Positions 7,951-15,581 of a stretch of DNA of 64,000 bases are shown piece after piece. Under the pieces are notes generated by a model. It searched no databases. It saw nothing but the letters and a program-made list of their open reading frames with translations, and was not told the origin of the DNA. The position numbers were made by a program, and so were the translations under genes. The number at the start of each line of letters is the position of its first letter. Within the stretch, counting starts at the first letter, position 1. Source of the stretch: CADCVT01 sp036389155 (GTDB taxonomy: Bacteria > Actinomycetota > Thermoleophilia > Solirubrobacterales > Solirubrobacteraceae); contig DASVQN010000020.1 in the NCBI GenBank assembly GCA_036389155.1, forward strand, positions 81,888-145,887. Direction: 5' to 3'.

Positions 7951-8811
7951 GTGTGGCGCTACGAGCACTGCGGGTTGCGCGTCGCGTCGGAATGCGTGAT
8001 CGCCGGCCTCACCCCCTCGGCGTCGACCGGTGAGGCCGACGTTCGCGTGGTGGTGGCGGGTCACGCGCAAAGCGTGGCGGCCGGGCCGCGCGCGACCTGG
8101 CTCCCCGGCGGCAGGTGCCGCATCCGCTTCCCGGGGGTCGGCCAGTTCGAGGTGTGCGGCGGGGAGGAGGTCGCGGTCCGGCCGGAACGCGGCGCGTCCG
8201 AGGCGCAGGTCTCGCTGTTCCTGCTCGGGGCGGTGTGGGCCGCGCTGCTGCACCAGCGCGGGGCGTTCGCCCTGCACGCGGGTGTGGTCGCCGACGGTGA
8301 GGGCACGATCGCGTTCTGCGGGCCGCGCGGCGCGGGGAAGTCGAGCGCGGTCGCGCAGCTTCTTCGCCGCGGCCACACGCTGGTGAGCGACGATCTGACG
8401 CGCTTGGACGTGAGGGAGGGAGCACCCCCGCTCGTCTGGCCGTCGACGCGCCGGGTGAAGCTGACGGTGGAAGCCGTCGCGGCGGTCGGAGCACCCGCGC
8501 CGTCGCCCGCGCCGCCGATGCCGGACGGCAAGCTGCACCTGCCCTGGACGGCCGAGATGCCGCCGGAGCCCCTGCCGCTGCGCGCGCTGTACGCGCTGAG
8601 CTGGGGTGAGCCGCCGCGCGCGGCGCGCCTTCGCGGCCACGAGGCGGTCGCGGCCGTCGCCGCGGGCGCGACCTACCGGCCGGAGCTCGTCGAGCCCGCG
8701 GAGGGCCCGGCGCGCCACTGGATCCACTGCACTCGCATCGCGCAGCAGGTCGCCATCCACGAGTTCGTCCGCCCGCGCGACTGGAGCGCGGTTCTTCCGC
8801 CTACCGCGTGA
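7951..8811 (+). CDS. HPr-kinase-like serine kinase of the lasso cluster
   Basis: The 286-residue protein resembles the HPr kinase/phosphorylase-like kinases of paeninodin-type lasso clusters, which phosphorylate the C-terminal Ser of the precursor. A P-loop, GPRGAGKSS, spans residues 124-132. GAFALHAGVV precedes it at the position typical of this family, and LVSDDLTRL at 144-152 supplies the acidic metal-binding residues. Residues 1-90 form the poorly conserved N-terminal part. It follows the cyclase by four bases, starts at GTG 7951 and is the last gene of the cluster. The precursor here ends in Ser, which matches the known substrate type. True HPr kinase of sugar control is unlikely because no PTS genes are nearby. 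Confidence 0.85.
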   Translation: MWRYEHCGLRVASECVIAGLTPSASTGEADVRVVVAGHAQSVAAGPRATWLPGGRCRIRFPGVGQFEVCGGEEVAVRPERGASEAQVSLFLLGAVWAALLHQRGAFALHAGVVADGEGTIAFCGPRGAGKSSAVAQLLRRGHTLVSDDLTRLDVREGAPPLVWPSTRRVKLTVEAVAAVGAPAPSPAPPMPDGKLHLPWTAEMPPEPLPLRALYALSWGEPPRAARLRGHEAVAAVAAGATYRPELVEPAEGPARHWIHCTRIAQQVAIHEFVRPRDWSAVLPPTA

Positions 8812-9823
8812 AGACGAGCTTCGTGTGCGGCTCGAGGAGGGCCGCACCCGCCTCCTCCCACGGCACGACGCGGTCGCTGACGACGCTCGGGTCGAACCGC
8901 CCGCTCGTCACCAGGTCGAGCACCGCCGGCATCTCCGCGCGCGCCATCGCCCGGCCGGCGTGCAGCTTCATCCCCGTCGAGTACATCTCGAGCAGCGGCA
9001 CGGGCGTCTCCGGCTCGTAGAGGATCCCGACGTGCGTGCAGTCGCCGCCGGGCTCGGTGGAGCGGCAGGCGCACGCGAGCGACGCGCGGCTGGCGCCCGC
9101 GTCGACGACGACGGGGTAGCGGTGCTCGCCGCGGTACGGCGGGTCGGCGTCGACCGCCTCGGCGCCGAGGTCCGACGCGATGCCCAGGCGGCGCGGGTCG
9201 CGGTCGTAGTAGGTCACGCGCTCCGAGCCGAGCGCGACCGCGATGCCGGTGGCGTAGAGCCCGATCGACCCGCCCCCGCCGCCGCCGAGGACGAGGACCT
9301 GCGCCCCGGGCCGCGCGGCCAGGTAGGGCGCGACGGCACGGTAGCCGTCGGGGATGTTGTCGCTCGCGCTGGCGATGGCGTGCGGGTCGACGTCCGGCGG
9401 CGCCGGGACCAGCATCGCGTCGGCGAACGGGACCCGGACGACGTCGGCGAGGAAGCCGCCCCAGTCACCGCCGAGCGCGCCGAAGCCGAACATGGCGAGG
9501 TCGCCGGCGCGCTCGCAGCTGCCGGTCAGGCCGCGGCGGCAGCGGTCGCACTCCCCGCACGAGATCTGGAACGGGACGACTACGCGGTCGCCCGGCTTGA
9601 CGCTCGTGACGGCTGCGCCGATCTCGAGCACCTCCGCGACGCCTTCGTGCCCGAGCGCGATCGGGCCCTGCAGGGGCGTCTCGCCGCGGACGATCGCCCC
9701 GTCGAGGTCGCACGTCGCCACGGCGAGCGGCCGGACGAGCGCCTCGGGGTCGCCGCGGATGTCCGGCTCCGGCACCTCCTGCCACTGGAGGTCGCGGGGT
9801 CCGGTCATCGTGAGCTGGCGCAT
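8801..9823 (-). CDS. Zinc-dependent alcohol dehydrogenase (MDR superfamily)
   Basis: This 340-residue medium-chain dehydrogenase is cytosolic and NAD(P)-linked. VATCDLDG and GHEGVAEV carry the catalytic zinc ligands. CGECDRCRRGLTGSC is the four-Cys structural zinc lobe. VLVLGGGGGGSIGLYA is the glycine-rich nucleotide-binding turn, followed by an Asp (YYDRD) that favours NAD over NADP. The substrate cannot be read from the sequence. The ATG at 9823 gives the usual MRQLTMTGP start; an upstream ATG at 9838 and an inner one at 9808 are alternatives. Its 3' end overlaps the lasso kinase gene by 11 bases in convergent orientation. A palindrome covers its start, so the divergent TetR protein probably represses it. 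Confidence 0.85.
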   Translation of the reverse strand: MRQLTMTGPRDLQWQEVPEPDIRGDPEALVRPLAVATCDLDGAIVRGETPLQGPIALGHEGVAEVLEIGAAVTSVKPGDRVVVPFQISCGECDRCRRGLTGSCERAGDLAMFGFGALGGDWGGFLADVVRVPFADAMLVPAPPDVDPHAIASASDNIPDGYRAVAPYLAARPGAQVLVLGGGGGGSIGLYATGIAVALGSERVTYYDRDPRRLGIASDLGAEAVDADPPYRGEHRYPVVVDAGASRASLACACRSTEPGGDCTHVGILYEPETPVPLLEMYSTGMKLHAGRAMARAEMPAVLDLVTSGRFDPSVVSDRVVPWEEAGAALLEPHTKLVFTR

Positions 9824-9840
9824 TATGGCGATCACCATAA
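9823..9840. promoter_or_regulatory. Palindromic operator between dehydrogenase and TetR
   Basis: TTATGGCGATCACCATAA is an 18-base palindrome: six-base arms TTATGG and CCATAA are perfect, and the six-base centre has one mismatched pair. It lies between the two divergent genes, overlapping the dehydrogenase start. That is the expected place for a TetR-family operator. Confidence 0.6.
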
Positions 9841-9848
9841 CGGCTCGG

Positions 9849-9854
9849 TAGACT
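9849..9854 (+). promoter_or_regulatory. Probable -10 box of the TetR gene
   Basis: TAGACT ends nine bases before the ATG at 9864, just after the palindrome. The same string precedes the leuA leader at 46275. Confidence 0.4.
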
Positions 9855-9863
9855 CGGCGCCCG

Positions 9864-10397
9864 ATGGCGAACGAGCAGACGCGCGCGCGGGCGATCGAGA
9901 CGGCGTCGGATCTCTTCCGCCGGCAGGGCTACGCCGCGACGGGGGTCGCGCAGGTGATCGCGGAGTCGCGGACGCCGAAGGGCTCCTTCTACTTCAACTT
10001 CCCGGGCGGGAAGGAGGAGCTGGGGGCGGAGGCCCTGCGGCTCGGCGGCTCGCGGCTGCTCGCCGGGATCGACGCGCTGGCCGCGGCGATCGAGGAGCCG
10101 GCCGCATTCGTGCGCGCGCTGGCCGACGCGCTCGCCGCGGGGCTGGAGTCCTCGGAGTTCCAGCTGGGCTGCCCGATCGCCACGGTCGCTCTGGAGACCG
10201 CTTCGGCCTCGGAGTCCCTGCGGGCGGAGGCGCAGGCGCAGTTCGCCTCGTGGGAGGCGGCGATGTCGCAGCGGCTGGGGGAGGACGCGGGGATGGTCCT
10301 TGCGACGCTCGAGGGCGCGCTCATCCTCGCGCGGACCCGCCGCAGCGCCGAGCCGGTGCGCGAGGCCGGCCGCAGGCTCGCTGCCCTGCTCGGCTAG
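9864..10397 (+). CDS. TetR/AcrR family repressor (LmrA/YxaF-like)
   Basis: The 177-residue protein has an N-terminal helix-turn-helix: ARAIETASDLFRRQGYAATG, then VAQVIAESRTPKGSFYFNFP, the classic GSxYxxF recognition-helix end. The C-terminal ligand domain has the GCPIATVALE segment seen in LmrA/YxaF-type repressors, with a Cys near residue 100. It is divergent from the alcohol dehydrogenase and shares the palindrome at 9823-9840, so it most likely controls that gene and itself. The ligand is unknown. Its last four bases overlap the end of menD in convergent orientation. Confidence 0.85.
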   Translation: MANEQTRARAIETASDLFRRQGYAATGVAQVIAESRTPKGSFYFNFPGGKEELGAEALRLGGSRLLAGIDALAAAIEEPAAFVRALADALAAGLESSEFQLGCPIATVALETASASESLRAEAQAQFASWEAAMSQRLGEDAGMVLATLEGALILARTRRSAEPVREAGRRLAALLG

Positions 10398-12196
10398 CCC
10401 GTCACCGCATCGTTCACGCGCCGGTGCAGCTCGCGGTTCTCCTCGCGGTCGGTCGCGATCTCGACGATCGTCGTGCGGCCCGAGTCGAGCGCGGCGGTGA
10501 GCGCGGCGCGGAAGTCGGCGACGCTCGCCGGCCGCGTGTGCGCGCAGTCGTACAGCGCGGCGGCGTGGGCGAAGTCGAGGTCGAGCGGCGTCGCGACGTG
10601 CTCGACGTACGCGTCGCCTTCGCCGCTGACCGGCAGGAACTCGAAGATCCCGCCGCCGTCGTTGTTGAGCAGGACGATCGTGAGCGCGAGGCCGTGGCGC
10701 TTCGCCGCGAGCAGGCCGCCGATGTCGTACGCGAGCGCGACGTCGCCGACGAGCAGCACGGTCGGCCTGTCGCCGGCGGCGGCCGCGCCGAGCGCCGAGG
10801 AGACCGTGCCGTCGATCCCGTTGGCGCCGCGGTTGCTCAGGACGCGCGGCGGATCGTCGCGGACGCCGAAGAACGACTCCACGTCGCGGACCGGCATCGA
10901 GGAGGCGACCCAGAGCGTCGCGTCCTCCGGCAGGCGCGCGCCGAGCTCGCGGGCGACGCGCGGCTCGGTGAGGTCGTTGCCGAGCGCTTGTTCGATCGCT
11001 TGGGCCGCAGCCTCGTCCGCCGCGCGCCAGTCGCTGAGCCACGCCTCGTCGCCGTCCGCCGCGGTGCCGAGCAGCTCGCGGCCGGCGAGGACGGAGCCCG
11101 TGCTCATCGGGTCCGGCCACGGCGACGGCCCGGGGATGACGATCTGCTCGACGTCGGCGTGGGCCGCGAGCCACGCGCGCAGTGGCTTCGAGGTGGGGAG
11201 ATCGCCGACGCGCAGGATCGCCTCCGGCCGGTGCCCGGCGACGAACCGCTCGCTGCGCAGCAGGGCGTCGTAGTGCGCGATGGCCGCGGGCCCGGAGCGA
11301 GCGCCGCTCAGCGGGTCGGCGAGGAGGGGAAAGGCGCCGCCGGCCGCGAACGCCGCCGCAGCCCGCCCCGCGCCCGTCCCCGCCACGACGACGGACCGCG
11401 GAGGGAGGTCGAAGTCGGGCGGCGACGGCTCCGGCGCGTGGTCGGAACGGCGAAGCCACGGCGCGCCGCCGGCTCGCCCCGCGCCCCCCGCCTCCTCCGA
11501 AGCCGCGCGTCCCGCCGCGGCGCCTTCGCGCCCTCCACGCGCCTCCTCCGAAGCGGCGCCTCCCGGCGCGGCCCCTTCGCGCCCTCCGCGCGCCTCCCCC
11601 GAAGCGGCGCCTCCCGCCTCCGCCCCTTGGCGCGCGGCGAGGTCGGGCGGCGGCACCAACGGGTCCCTGAAGGGGAGGTTGAGGTGGACGACTCCGGGCC
11701 GGCCGTCCTCCGCCGTCCACACCGCGCGGCACGCCAGCGACCTCACCCACCGGATCCGCTGGGGCGACGCGTCGTGCGTCCCGACCTCGAAGAACCACTT
11801 CGCGGCGCTGCCGTAGAGCTTGACCTGGTCGATGACCTGCCCCGCGCCGACCTCGCGCAGCTCGGGCGGCCGGTCGGCGGTCAGGACGACGAGCGGAATG
11901 CCGCCCTCGCGCGCCTCGTGGACGGCGGGGGCGAAGTTCGCCGCCGCGGTGCCCGATGTACACGTGAGCACGACCGCCCGTCCCGTCGCCTTCGCGAGGC
12001 CGATCGCGAAGAACCCCGCGGACCGCTCGTCGACGTGCGACCAGCAGCGGATCCGGCCGTCGCGCACGAGGGGCAGCACGATGGGCGTCGACCGCGACCC
12101 CGGCGACGTGCACGCGTGCGCCACGCCACAGCGAGCCAGCTCGTCGACGAGCGCGAGCATCAGGATGTGCTGGTCGTGCGCCTGCTCCTGCTCCAC
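10394..12196 (-). CDS. menD: 2-succinyl-5-enolpyruvyl-6-hydroxy-3-cyclohexene-1-carboxylate synthase
   Basis: MenD is a thiamine-diphosphate enzyme that joins isochorismate to a 2-oxoglutarate-derived succinyl semialdehyde. The N-terminus shows ALVDELARCGVAHACTSPGS, then SHVDERSAGFFAIGLAKATG with the catalytic Glu, and TCTSGTAAANFAPAV. The C-terminal half has SSMPVRDVESF, VLSNRGANGIDG and the diphosphate-binding motif LLVGDVALAYDIGGL through LLNNDGGGIFEFLP. At 600 residues it is about 50 longer than usual. The extra length is an Ala/Gly/Glu/Arg tandem repeat after FRDPLVPPP. GTG at 12196 gives the usual N-terminal length, though it overlaps menH; ATG at 12160 is the alternative. Confidence 0.92.
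   Translation of the reverse strand: MEQEQAHDQHILMLALVDELARCGVAHACTSPGSRSTPIVLPLVRDGRIRCWSHVDERSAGFFAIGLAKATGRAVVLTCTSGTAAANFAPAVHEAREGGIPLVVLTADRPPELREVGAGQVIDQVKLYGSAAKWFFEVGTHDASPQRIRWVRSLACRAVWTAEDGRPGVVHLNLPFRDPLVPPPDLAARQGAEAGGAASGEARGGREGAAPGGAASEEARGGREGAAAGRAASEEAGGAGRAGGAPWLRRSDHAPEPSPPDFDLPPRSVVVAGTGAGRAAAAFAAGGAFPLLADPLSGARSGPAAIAHYDALLRSERFVAGHRPEAILRVGDLPTSKPLRAWLAAHADVEQIVIPGPSPWPDPMSTGSVLAGRELLGTAADGDEAWLSDWRAADEAAAQAIEQALGNDLTEPRVARELGARLPEDATLWVASSMPVRDVESFFGVRDDPPRVLSNRGANGIDGTVSSALGAAAAGDRPTVLLVGDVALAYDIGGLLAAKRHGLALTIVLLNNDGGGIFEFLPVSGEGDAYVEHVATPLDLDFAHAAALYDCAHTRPASVADFRAALTAALDSGRTTIVEIATDREENRELHRRVNDAVTG
11491..11643. repeat. Three 51-base in-frame tandem repeats inside menD
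   Basis: Three imperfect copies of a 51-base unit start at 11491, 11542 and 11593. They encode 17-residue blocks of the type GGAASEEARGGREGAA in MenD. The second unit is closest to the consensus, and the others differ at several bases. The segment lies between the first and second domains and reads as a flexible linker insertion. Confidence 0.75.
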
Positions 12197-12853
12197 GGAT
12201 TCACCGCCACGGGCCGCTCATGGGACCCGGTTCGCCGCCTGCTGGACGCGCAACGGTACCCGGACGTCGTCGCGCCGGAGCTCCGCGCCCCCTCGATCCC
12301 CGCCCAGGTGCAGGCGCTGCGCCAGAGCGAGCCGTACGCGCTCGCCGGCTACTCGATGGGCGGGCGGATCGCGCTGCACCTCGCGCTCGCGCAGCCCGAG
12401 CTCGTCACCAAGCTGGTCCTGATCTCCACGACGGCCGGGATCGAGGACGACGCGGAGCGGACGGCGCGACGCGAGGCCGACGAGCGGCTCGCGGACGAGA
12501 TCGTGCGCGACGGGGTCGAGGCGTTCGCGCAGCGCTGGGGCGCGCAGCCGCTCTTCGCCGGCCAGCCCCTCGCGGTCGCGCAGGCGGCAAGGGCGGAGCG
12601 GCTGCGGTGGCGGTCCGACGAGCTCGCGGCCACCCTCCGCGCCCTCGGGACGGGAACGATGGAGCCCGTCTGGAACCGCCTGCACGAGCTCACGATGCCG
12701 ACGGTGATCCTCGTCGGCGAGAGGGACGCGAAGTTCCGCGCGATCGGCGAGCGCCTCGCGGCGGGCCTGCCGCGCGGGGAGCTGCGCGTCGTCGAGGGAA
12801 GCGGGCACGCGCTGCACCTCGAGGCGCCCGCGGCCGTCGCCGCGGCGCTCTAG
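12176..12853 (+). CDS. menH: Alpha/beta hydrolase, likely SHCHC synthase
   Basis: MenH eliminates pyruvate from the MenD product in menaquinone synthesis. The 225-residue protein opens with LLLLHGFTATGRSWDPV (oxyanion loop), has the nucleophile elbow YALAGYSMGGRIALHLAL with Ser near residue 58, the acid in LVGERDAKF and the His in SGHALHLEAP. Length and motifs are those of small MenH proteins. Placement between menD and menC strongly supports the assignment over a generic hydrolase. Start options are GTG at 12167 or 12176; the latter opens directly on the conserved strand. Either start lies within the 5' end of the divergent menD, so its promoter must lie in menD coding sequence. Confidence 0.8.
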   Translation: MRLLLLHGFTATGRSWDPVRRLLDAQRYPDVVAPELRAPSIPAQVQALRQSEPYALAGYSMGGRIALHLALAQPELVTKLVLISTTAGIEDDAERTARREADERLADEIVRDGVEAFAQRWGAQPLFAGQPLAVAQAARAERLRWRSDELAATLRALGTGTMEPVWNRLHELTMPTVILVGERDAKFRAIGERLAAGLPRGELRVVEGSGHALHLEAPAAVAAAL

Positions 12854-13854
12854 CCCACGCCCAACCCCGGACCCGGCGGCACCGGGATGGCTCCGTCGAC
12901 GACGTCGAGCTCCGGCGCGTCCACGTCCTCGAACAGTCCTAGCGTCGCCAGCCCGCAGGCCGGGAGCGGGGCGAGCGCCGCCGCCGCGTGGACCGCGGCC
13001 GCGATTCCCAGCGGGCCGTCGAAGGTCGAGGCGACGTACGGCTCGGCCCCGCTCGTCCGCACGAGCTGGGCCGACGCGAGCAGGCCCGAGATCCCGCCGC
13101 AGCGCGACAGCTTCAGGCAGACCGCGTCCGCCGCCGCGCTCATCAGCGCGCCGGCGACCGCGGCCGTCTCGTCCATCGCGATCCGTACGGGCACCGCGCG
13201 CCGCACGGCACGCAGCGCGTCCAGCCCGTGCACCGGCTCCTCCACCAGCTCCAGCCCGGCCGGCGACAGCGCCTCGATCGCCGCGACGGCCTCCTCCACC
13301 GACCACGCGCCGTTGGCGTCCAGCCGCAGATCGACCGCGGGGCCGGCCAAAGCGCGCACCGCCGCGACCCGCCCGGCGTCGTCCCCGACGCCCACCTTGA
13401 CCTTGATGCACCCGTAGCCGGCGCGCGCGGCATCCGCGGCGGCCGAGGCGGCGCCTGCCCGGTCCTCCGCCGCGATCGTGAAGTTCACCGGCACCGACGC
13501 GGCGGCGCGGTCGGTGAGCATCGCCGCGATCGGGCGGCCCTCGCGGCGCCCCGCCCGATCCCACAGCGCGAGGTCCACCGCGGCCAGCGCCTGCGGGAGG
13601 TCGGCCGCCGCGCGGCAGCCGTCGAGGACCTCGACGCCCGACAGCTCCGCGGCGCGCTCCAGGACCGGCACGTAGGCCTCCAGCGCCTCGCGCACCCGCC
13701 GCAGCGGCACGCCGTCGTACGGCTCCAGGGGCGCCGCCTCGCCCCGCCCGCCGTCGATCTCCAGCTCGAGGATCGTCCGCTCCCGCAGCTCTCCGAACGC
13801 GGTCCGGACGGGGCGGCGAAACCGCAGCGTCCGCTCGACGATCCGGACCGGCAC
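12850..13854 (-). CDS. menC: o-Succinylbenzoate synthase
   Basis: MenC dehydrates SHCHC to o-succinylbenzoate. This 334-residue enolase-superfamily member shows the KxK catalytic pair (CIKVKVG near residue 150), the three metal ligands in LRLDANGAW, LELVEEPV and IAMDET, and the second catalytic Lys in VCLKLSRCGG. TRTAFGE-like N-terminal capping residues are present. It overlaps the end of menH by four bases on the opposite strand. It starts at GTG 13854, three bases after the menA stop, forming the tail of a menB-menA-menC operon. Dipeptide epimerase is the main alternative in this superfamily, but the operon makes MenC far more likely. Confidence 0.88.
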   Translation of the reverse strand: MPVRIVERTLRFRRPVRTAFGELRERTILELEIDGGRGEAAPLEPYDGVPLRRVREALEAYVPVLERAAELSGVEVLDGCRAAADLPQALAAVDLALWDRAGRREGRPIAAMLTDRAAASVPVNFTIAAEDRAGAASAAADAARAGYGCIKVKVGVGDDAGRVAAVRALAGPAVDLRLDANGAWSVEEAVAAIEALSPAGLELVEEPVHGLDALRAVRRAVPVRIAMDETAAVAGALMSAAADAVCLKLSRCGGISGLLASAQLVRTSGAEPYVASTFDGPLGIAAAVHAAAALAPLPACGLATLGLFEDVDAPELDVVDGAIPVPPGPGLGVG

Positions 13855-13857
13855 GCG

Positions 13858-14727
13858 TCAGTCCAGCAGGATGCCGGCCGAGAGCAGCACGCAGAACACG
13901 AGCTGCAGCATGCCGGTCTGCGCGAGCGCGCGGTTGAGCGTCGGCCCGTCGCTGTGGGACTCCACGGTCTGGATGAGCCGCCACGCCAGCGGCGCGGCGA
14001 GCGCCGCGAGCAGCACCCACGGCCCGATGTCGAACACGAGCGGGATGAGCACCCCGAACGCCGCGGCGAGCATCGCGGCGTAGAGCGCGCGGGTCCGCTC
14101 GCGGCCGAGCCGCACCGCCAGCGTCCGCTTCCCCGCGCGCCGGTCGGTCTCGAGGTCGCGCACGTTGTTGACGACGAGGATCGCCGCCGCGAGCAGGCCG
14201 ACGGGGATGGCGAGGATGAACGCCTCCGTCGGCAGCGTCTCGGCCTGCACGTAGTAGGTGCCGGTCACCGCGACGATCCCGAAGAACGTGAAGACGAAGA
14301 CCTCGCCGAGCCCCTCGTAGCCGTAGGGCCGCGGCCCGCCGGTGTAGAGGACGCCGGCCAGGATCGACGCCGCGCCGACCAGCAGCAGCTCCGGCCCGGC
14401 CACCGCGACGAGGTACATCCCGACGAGCACCGCGAGGCCGAACGTGATGTACGTCGCCACGAGGACCTGCCGCGGCGGCACGAGCCCGCCCGCCGTCACC
14501 CGGACCGGTCCGAGGCGGTCCTCGGTGTCCGCGCCCCGCCGCGCGTCGGAGTAGTCGTTGGACAGGTTGGTGCCGACCTGGATGAGGATCGCGCCGAACA
14601 GGGCCGCCAGGAACGCGAGCGCCTTGAACTCGTCGTCGTGGATCGCGAGCGCGGTGCCGACGAGCACGGGCGCGATCGCCGCGGGCAGCGTCCGCGGGCG
14701 CGCGGCCATGAGCCAGATGCGCGTCAC
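13858..14727 (-). CDS. menA: 1,4-dihydroxy-2-naphthoate polyprenyltransferase
   Basis: MenA attaches the polyprenyl chain to 1,4-dihydroxy-2-naphthoate in the membrane. The 289-residue protein has about eight hydrophobic segments. The first prenyl-diphosphate motif is NLSNDYSDARRGAD, and the second NNVRDLETDRRAGKRTLAVRLG, with the Asp clusters that bind magnesium diphosphate. RPRTLPAAIAPVLVG at the start is typical of MenA. The GTG start at 14727 overlaps the menB stop by four bases, so the two are translationally coupled. menC follows after three bases. UbiA-type heme or chlorophyll prenyltransferases are excluded mainly by context. Confidence 0.9.
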   Translation of the reverse strand: MTRIWLMAARPRTLPAAIAPVLVGTALAIHDDEFKALAFLAALFGAILIQVGTNLSNDYSDARRGADTEDRLGPVRVTAGGLVPPRQVLVATYITFGLAVLVGMYLVAVAGPELLLVGAASILAGVLYTGGPRPYGYEGLGEVFVFTFFGIVAVTGTYYVQAETLPTEAFILAIPVGLLAAAILVVNNVRDLETDRRAGKRTLAVRLGRERTRALYAAMLAAAFGVLIPLVFDIGPWVLLAALAAPLAWRLIQTVESHSDGPTLNRALAQTGMLQLVFCVLLSAGILLD

Positions 14728-15554
14728 GGTCGCTTCGGGAACTGCGAGAAGTCCGGCTTGCGCTTGGCCTTGTAGGCCTCCCGCCCCTCGCGGGCCTCGT
14801 CGCTTGCGTAGAAGAGGAGGTTCGTGTCGTGCGCGAGCTGCTGGATCCCGGCCAGCCCGTCCTCGTCGGCGTTGAAGCTCGCCTTGAGCAGGCGCAGCGA
14901 CAGCGGCGACATCGCGAGCATCTCGCGGCACCACTGCACCGTCTCCTCCTCCAGCCGGTCGAGCGGGACGACCGCGTTGACGAGCCCCCAGTCGAGCGCC
15001 TGCTGCGCGTCGTACTGGCGGCAGAGGAACCAGATCTCCTTCGCGCGCTTCTGCCCGATCTGCCGGGCGAGCAGCGCGGCGCCGTAGCCGCCGTCGAAGG
15101 AGCCGACGCGCGGCCCGGTCTGCCCGAAGCGGGCGTTGTCGGCGGCGATCGTCAGGTCGCAGACGACGTGCAGGACGTGCCCGCCGCCCACCGCGTACCC
15201 CGCGACCATCGCGACGATCGGCTTGGGGAGCCGTCGCATCTGCACGTGCAGGTCGGTCACGTGGAAGCGACCGACGGCGCCGCTGCCGGGCGCGGTCTCG
15301 TAGCCGGTGTCGCCGCGCACGCGCTGGTCGCCGCCGGAGCAGAAGGCGAGCGGGCCCTCGCCGGTGAGCACGATCACCCCGACCGTCGTGTCCTCCCGCG
15401 CCCTTTCGAGCGCGTCGGAGATCTCGATGATCGTCTGCGGCCGGAAGGCGTTGCGGACCTCCGGCCGGTTGATCGTGATCTTCGCGATGCCGTCACCGCT
15501 GAGCTCGTAGCGGATGTCCTCGTACTCGGCGCCAGGCTGCCAATCGACTGTCAT
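14724..15554 (-). CDS. menB: 1,4-dihydroxy-2-naphthoyl-CoA synthase
   Basis: MenB closes the second ring of the naphthoquinone from o-succinylbenzoyl-CoA. The 276-residue crotonase-fold protein has ITINRPEVRNAFRPQT, the CSGGDQRVRGDTGY loop, VAGYAVGGGHVLHVVCDL forming the oxyanion hole, and GPRVGSFDGGYGAALLAR with the active-site Asp. The sequence KAKRKPDFSQFPKRP ends the protein as in most MenB. It starts at ATG 15554 and diverges from menE across 27 bases, so the two promoters overlap. It leads the menB-menA-menC operon. Confidence 0.95.
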   Translation of the reverse strand: MTVDWQPGAEYEDIRYELSGDGIAKITINRPEVRNAFRPQTIIEISDALERAREDTTVGVIVLTGEGPLAFCSGGDQRVRGDTGYETAPGSGAVGRFHVTDLHVQMRRLPKPIVAMVAGYAVGGGHVLHVVCDLTIAADNARFGQTGPRVGSFDGGYGAALLARQIGQKRAKEIWFLCRQYDAQQALDWGLVNAVVPLDRLEEETVQWCREMLAMSPLSLRLLKASFNADEDGLAGIQQLAHDTNLLFYASDEAREGREAYKAKRKPDFSQFPKRP

Positions 15555-15568
15555 CAGGCCGGCAAGGC

Positions 15569-15574
15569 TACTTT
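15569..15574 (+). promoter_or_regulatory. Probable -10 box of menE
   Basis: TACTTT ends seven bases before the GTG at 15582, the spacing expected for a leaderless transcript. The whole menB-menE divergent gap is only 27 bases. Confidence 0.4.
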
Positions 15575-15581
15575 CAGGACC

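Noticed and set aside
7951..8811. Calling the kinase a PTS HPr kinase
   Set aside because: No PTS or HPr gene is nearby, and it directly follows the lasso cyclase in the order known from paeninodin-type clusters.
8606..12853. 1415-codon open frame on the + strand
   Set aside because: Only the final part (from 12176) is a real gene (menH); the upstream portion is antisense of menD and the dehydrogenase.
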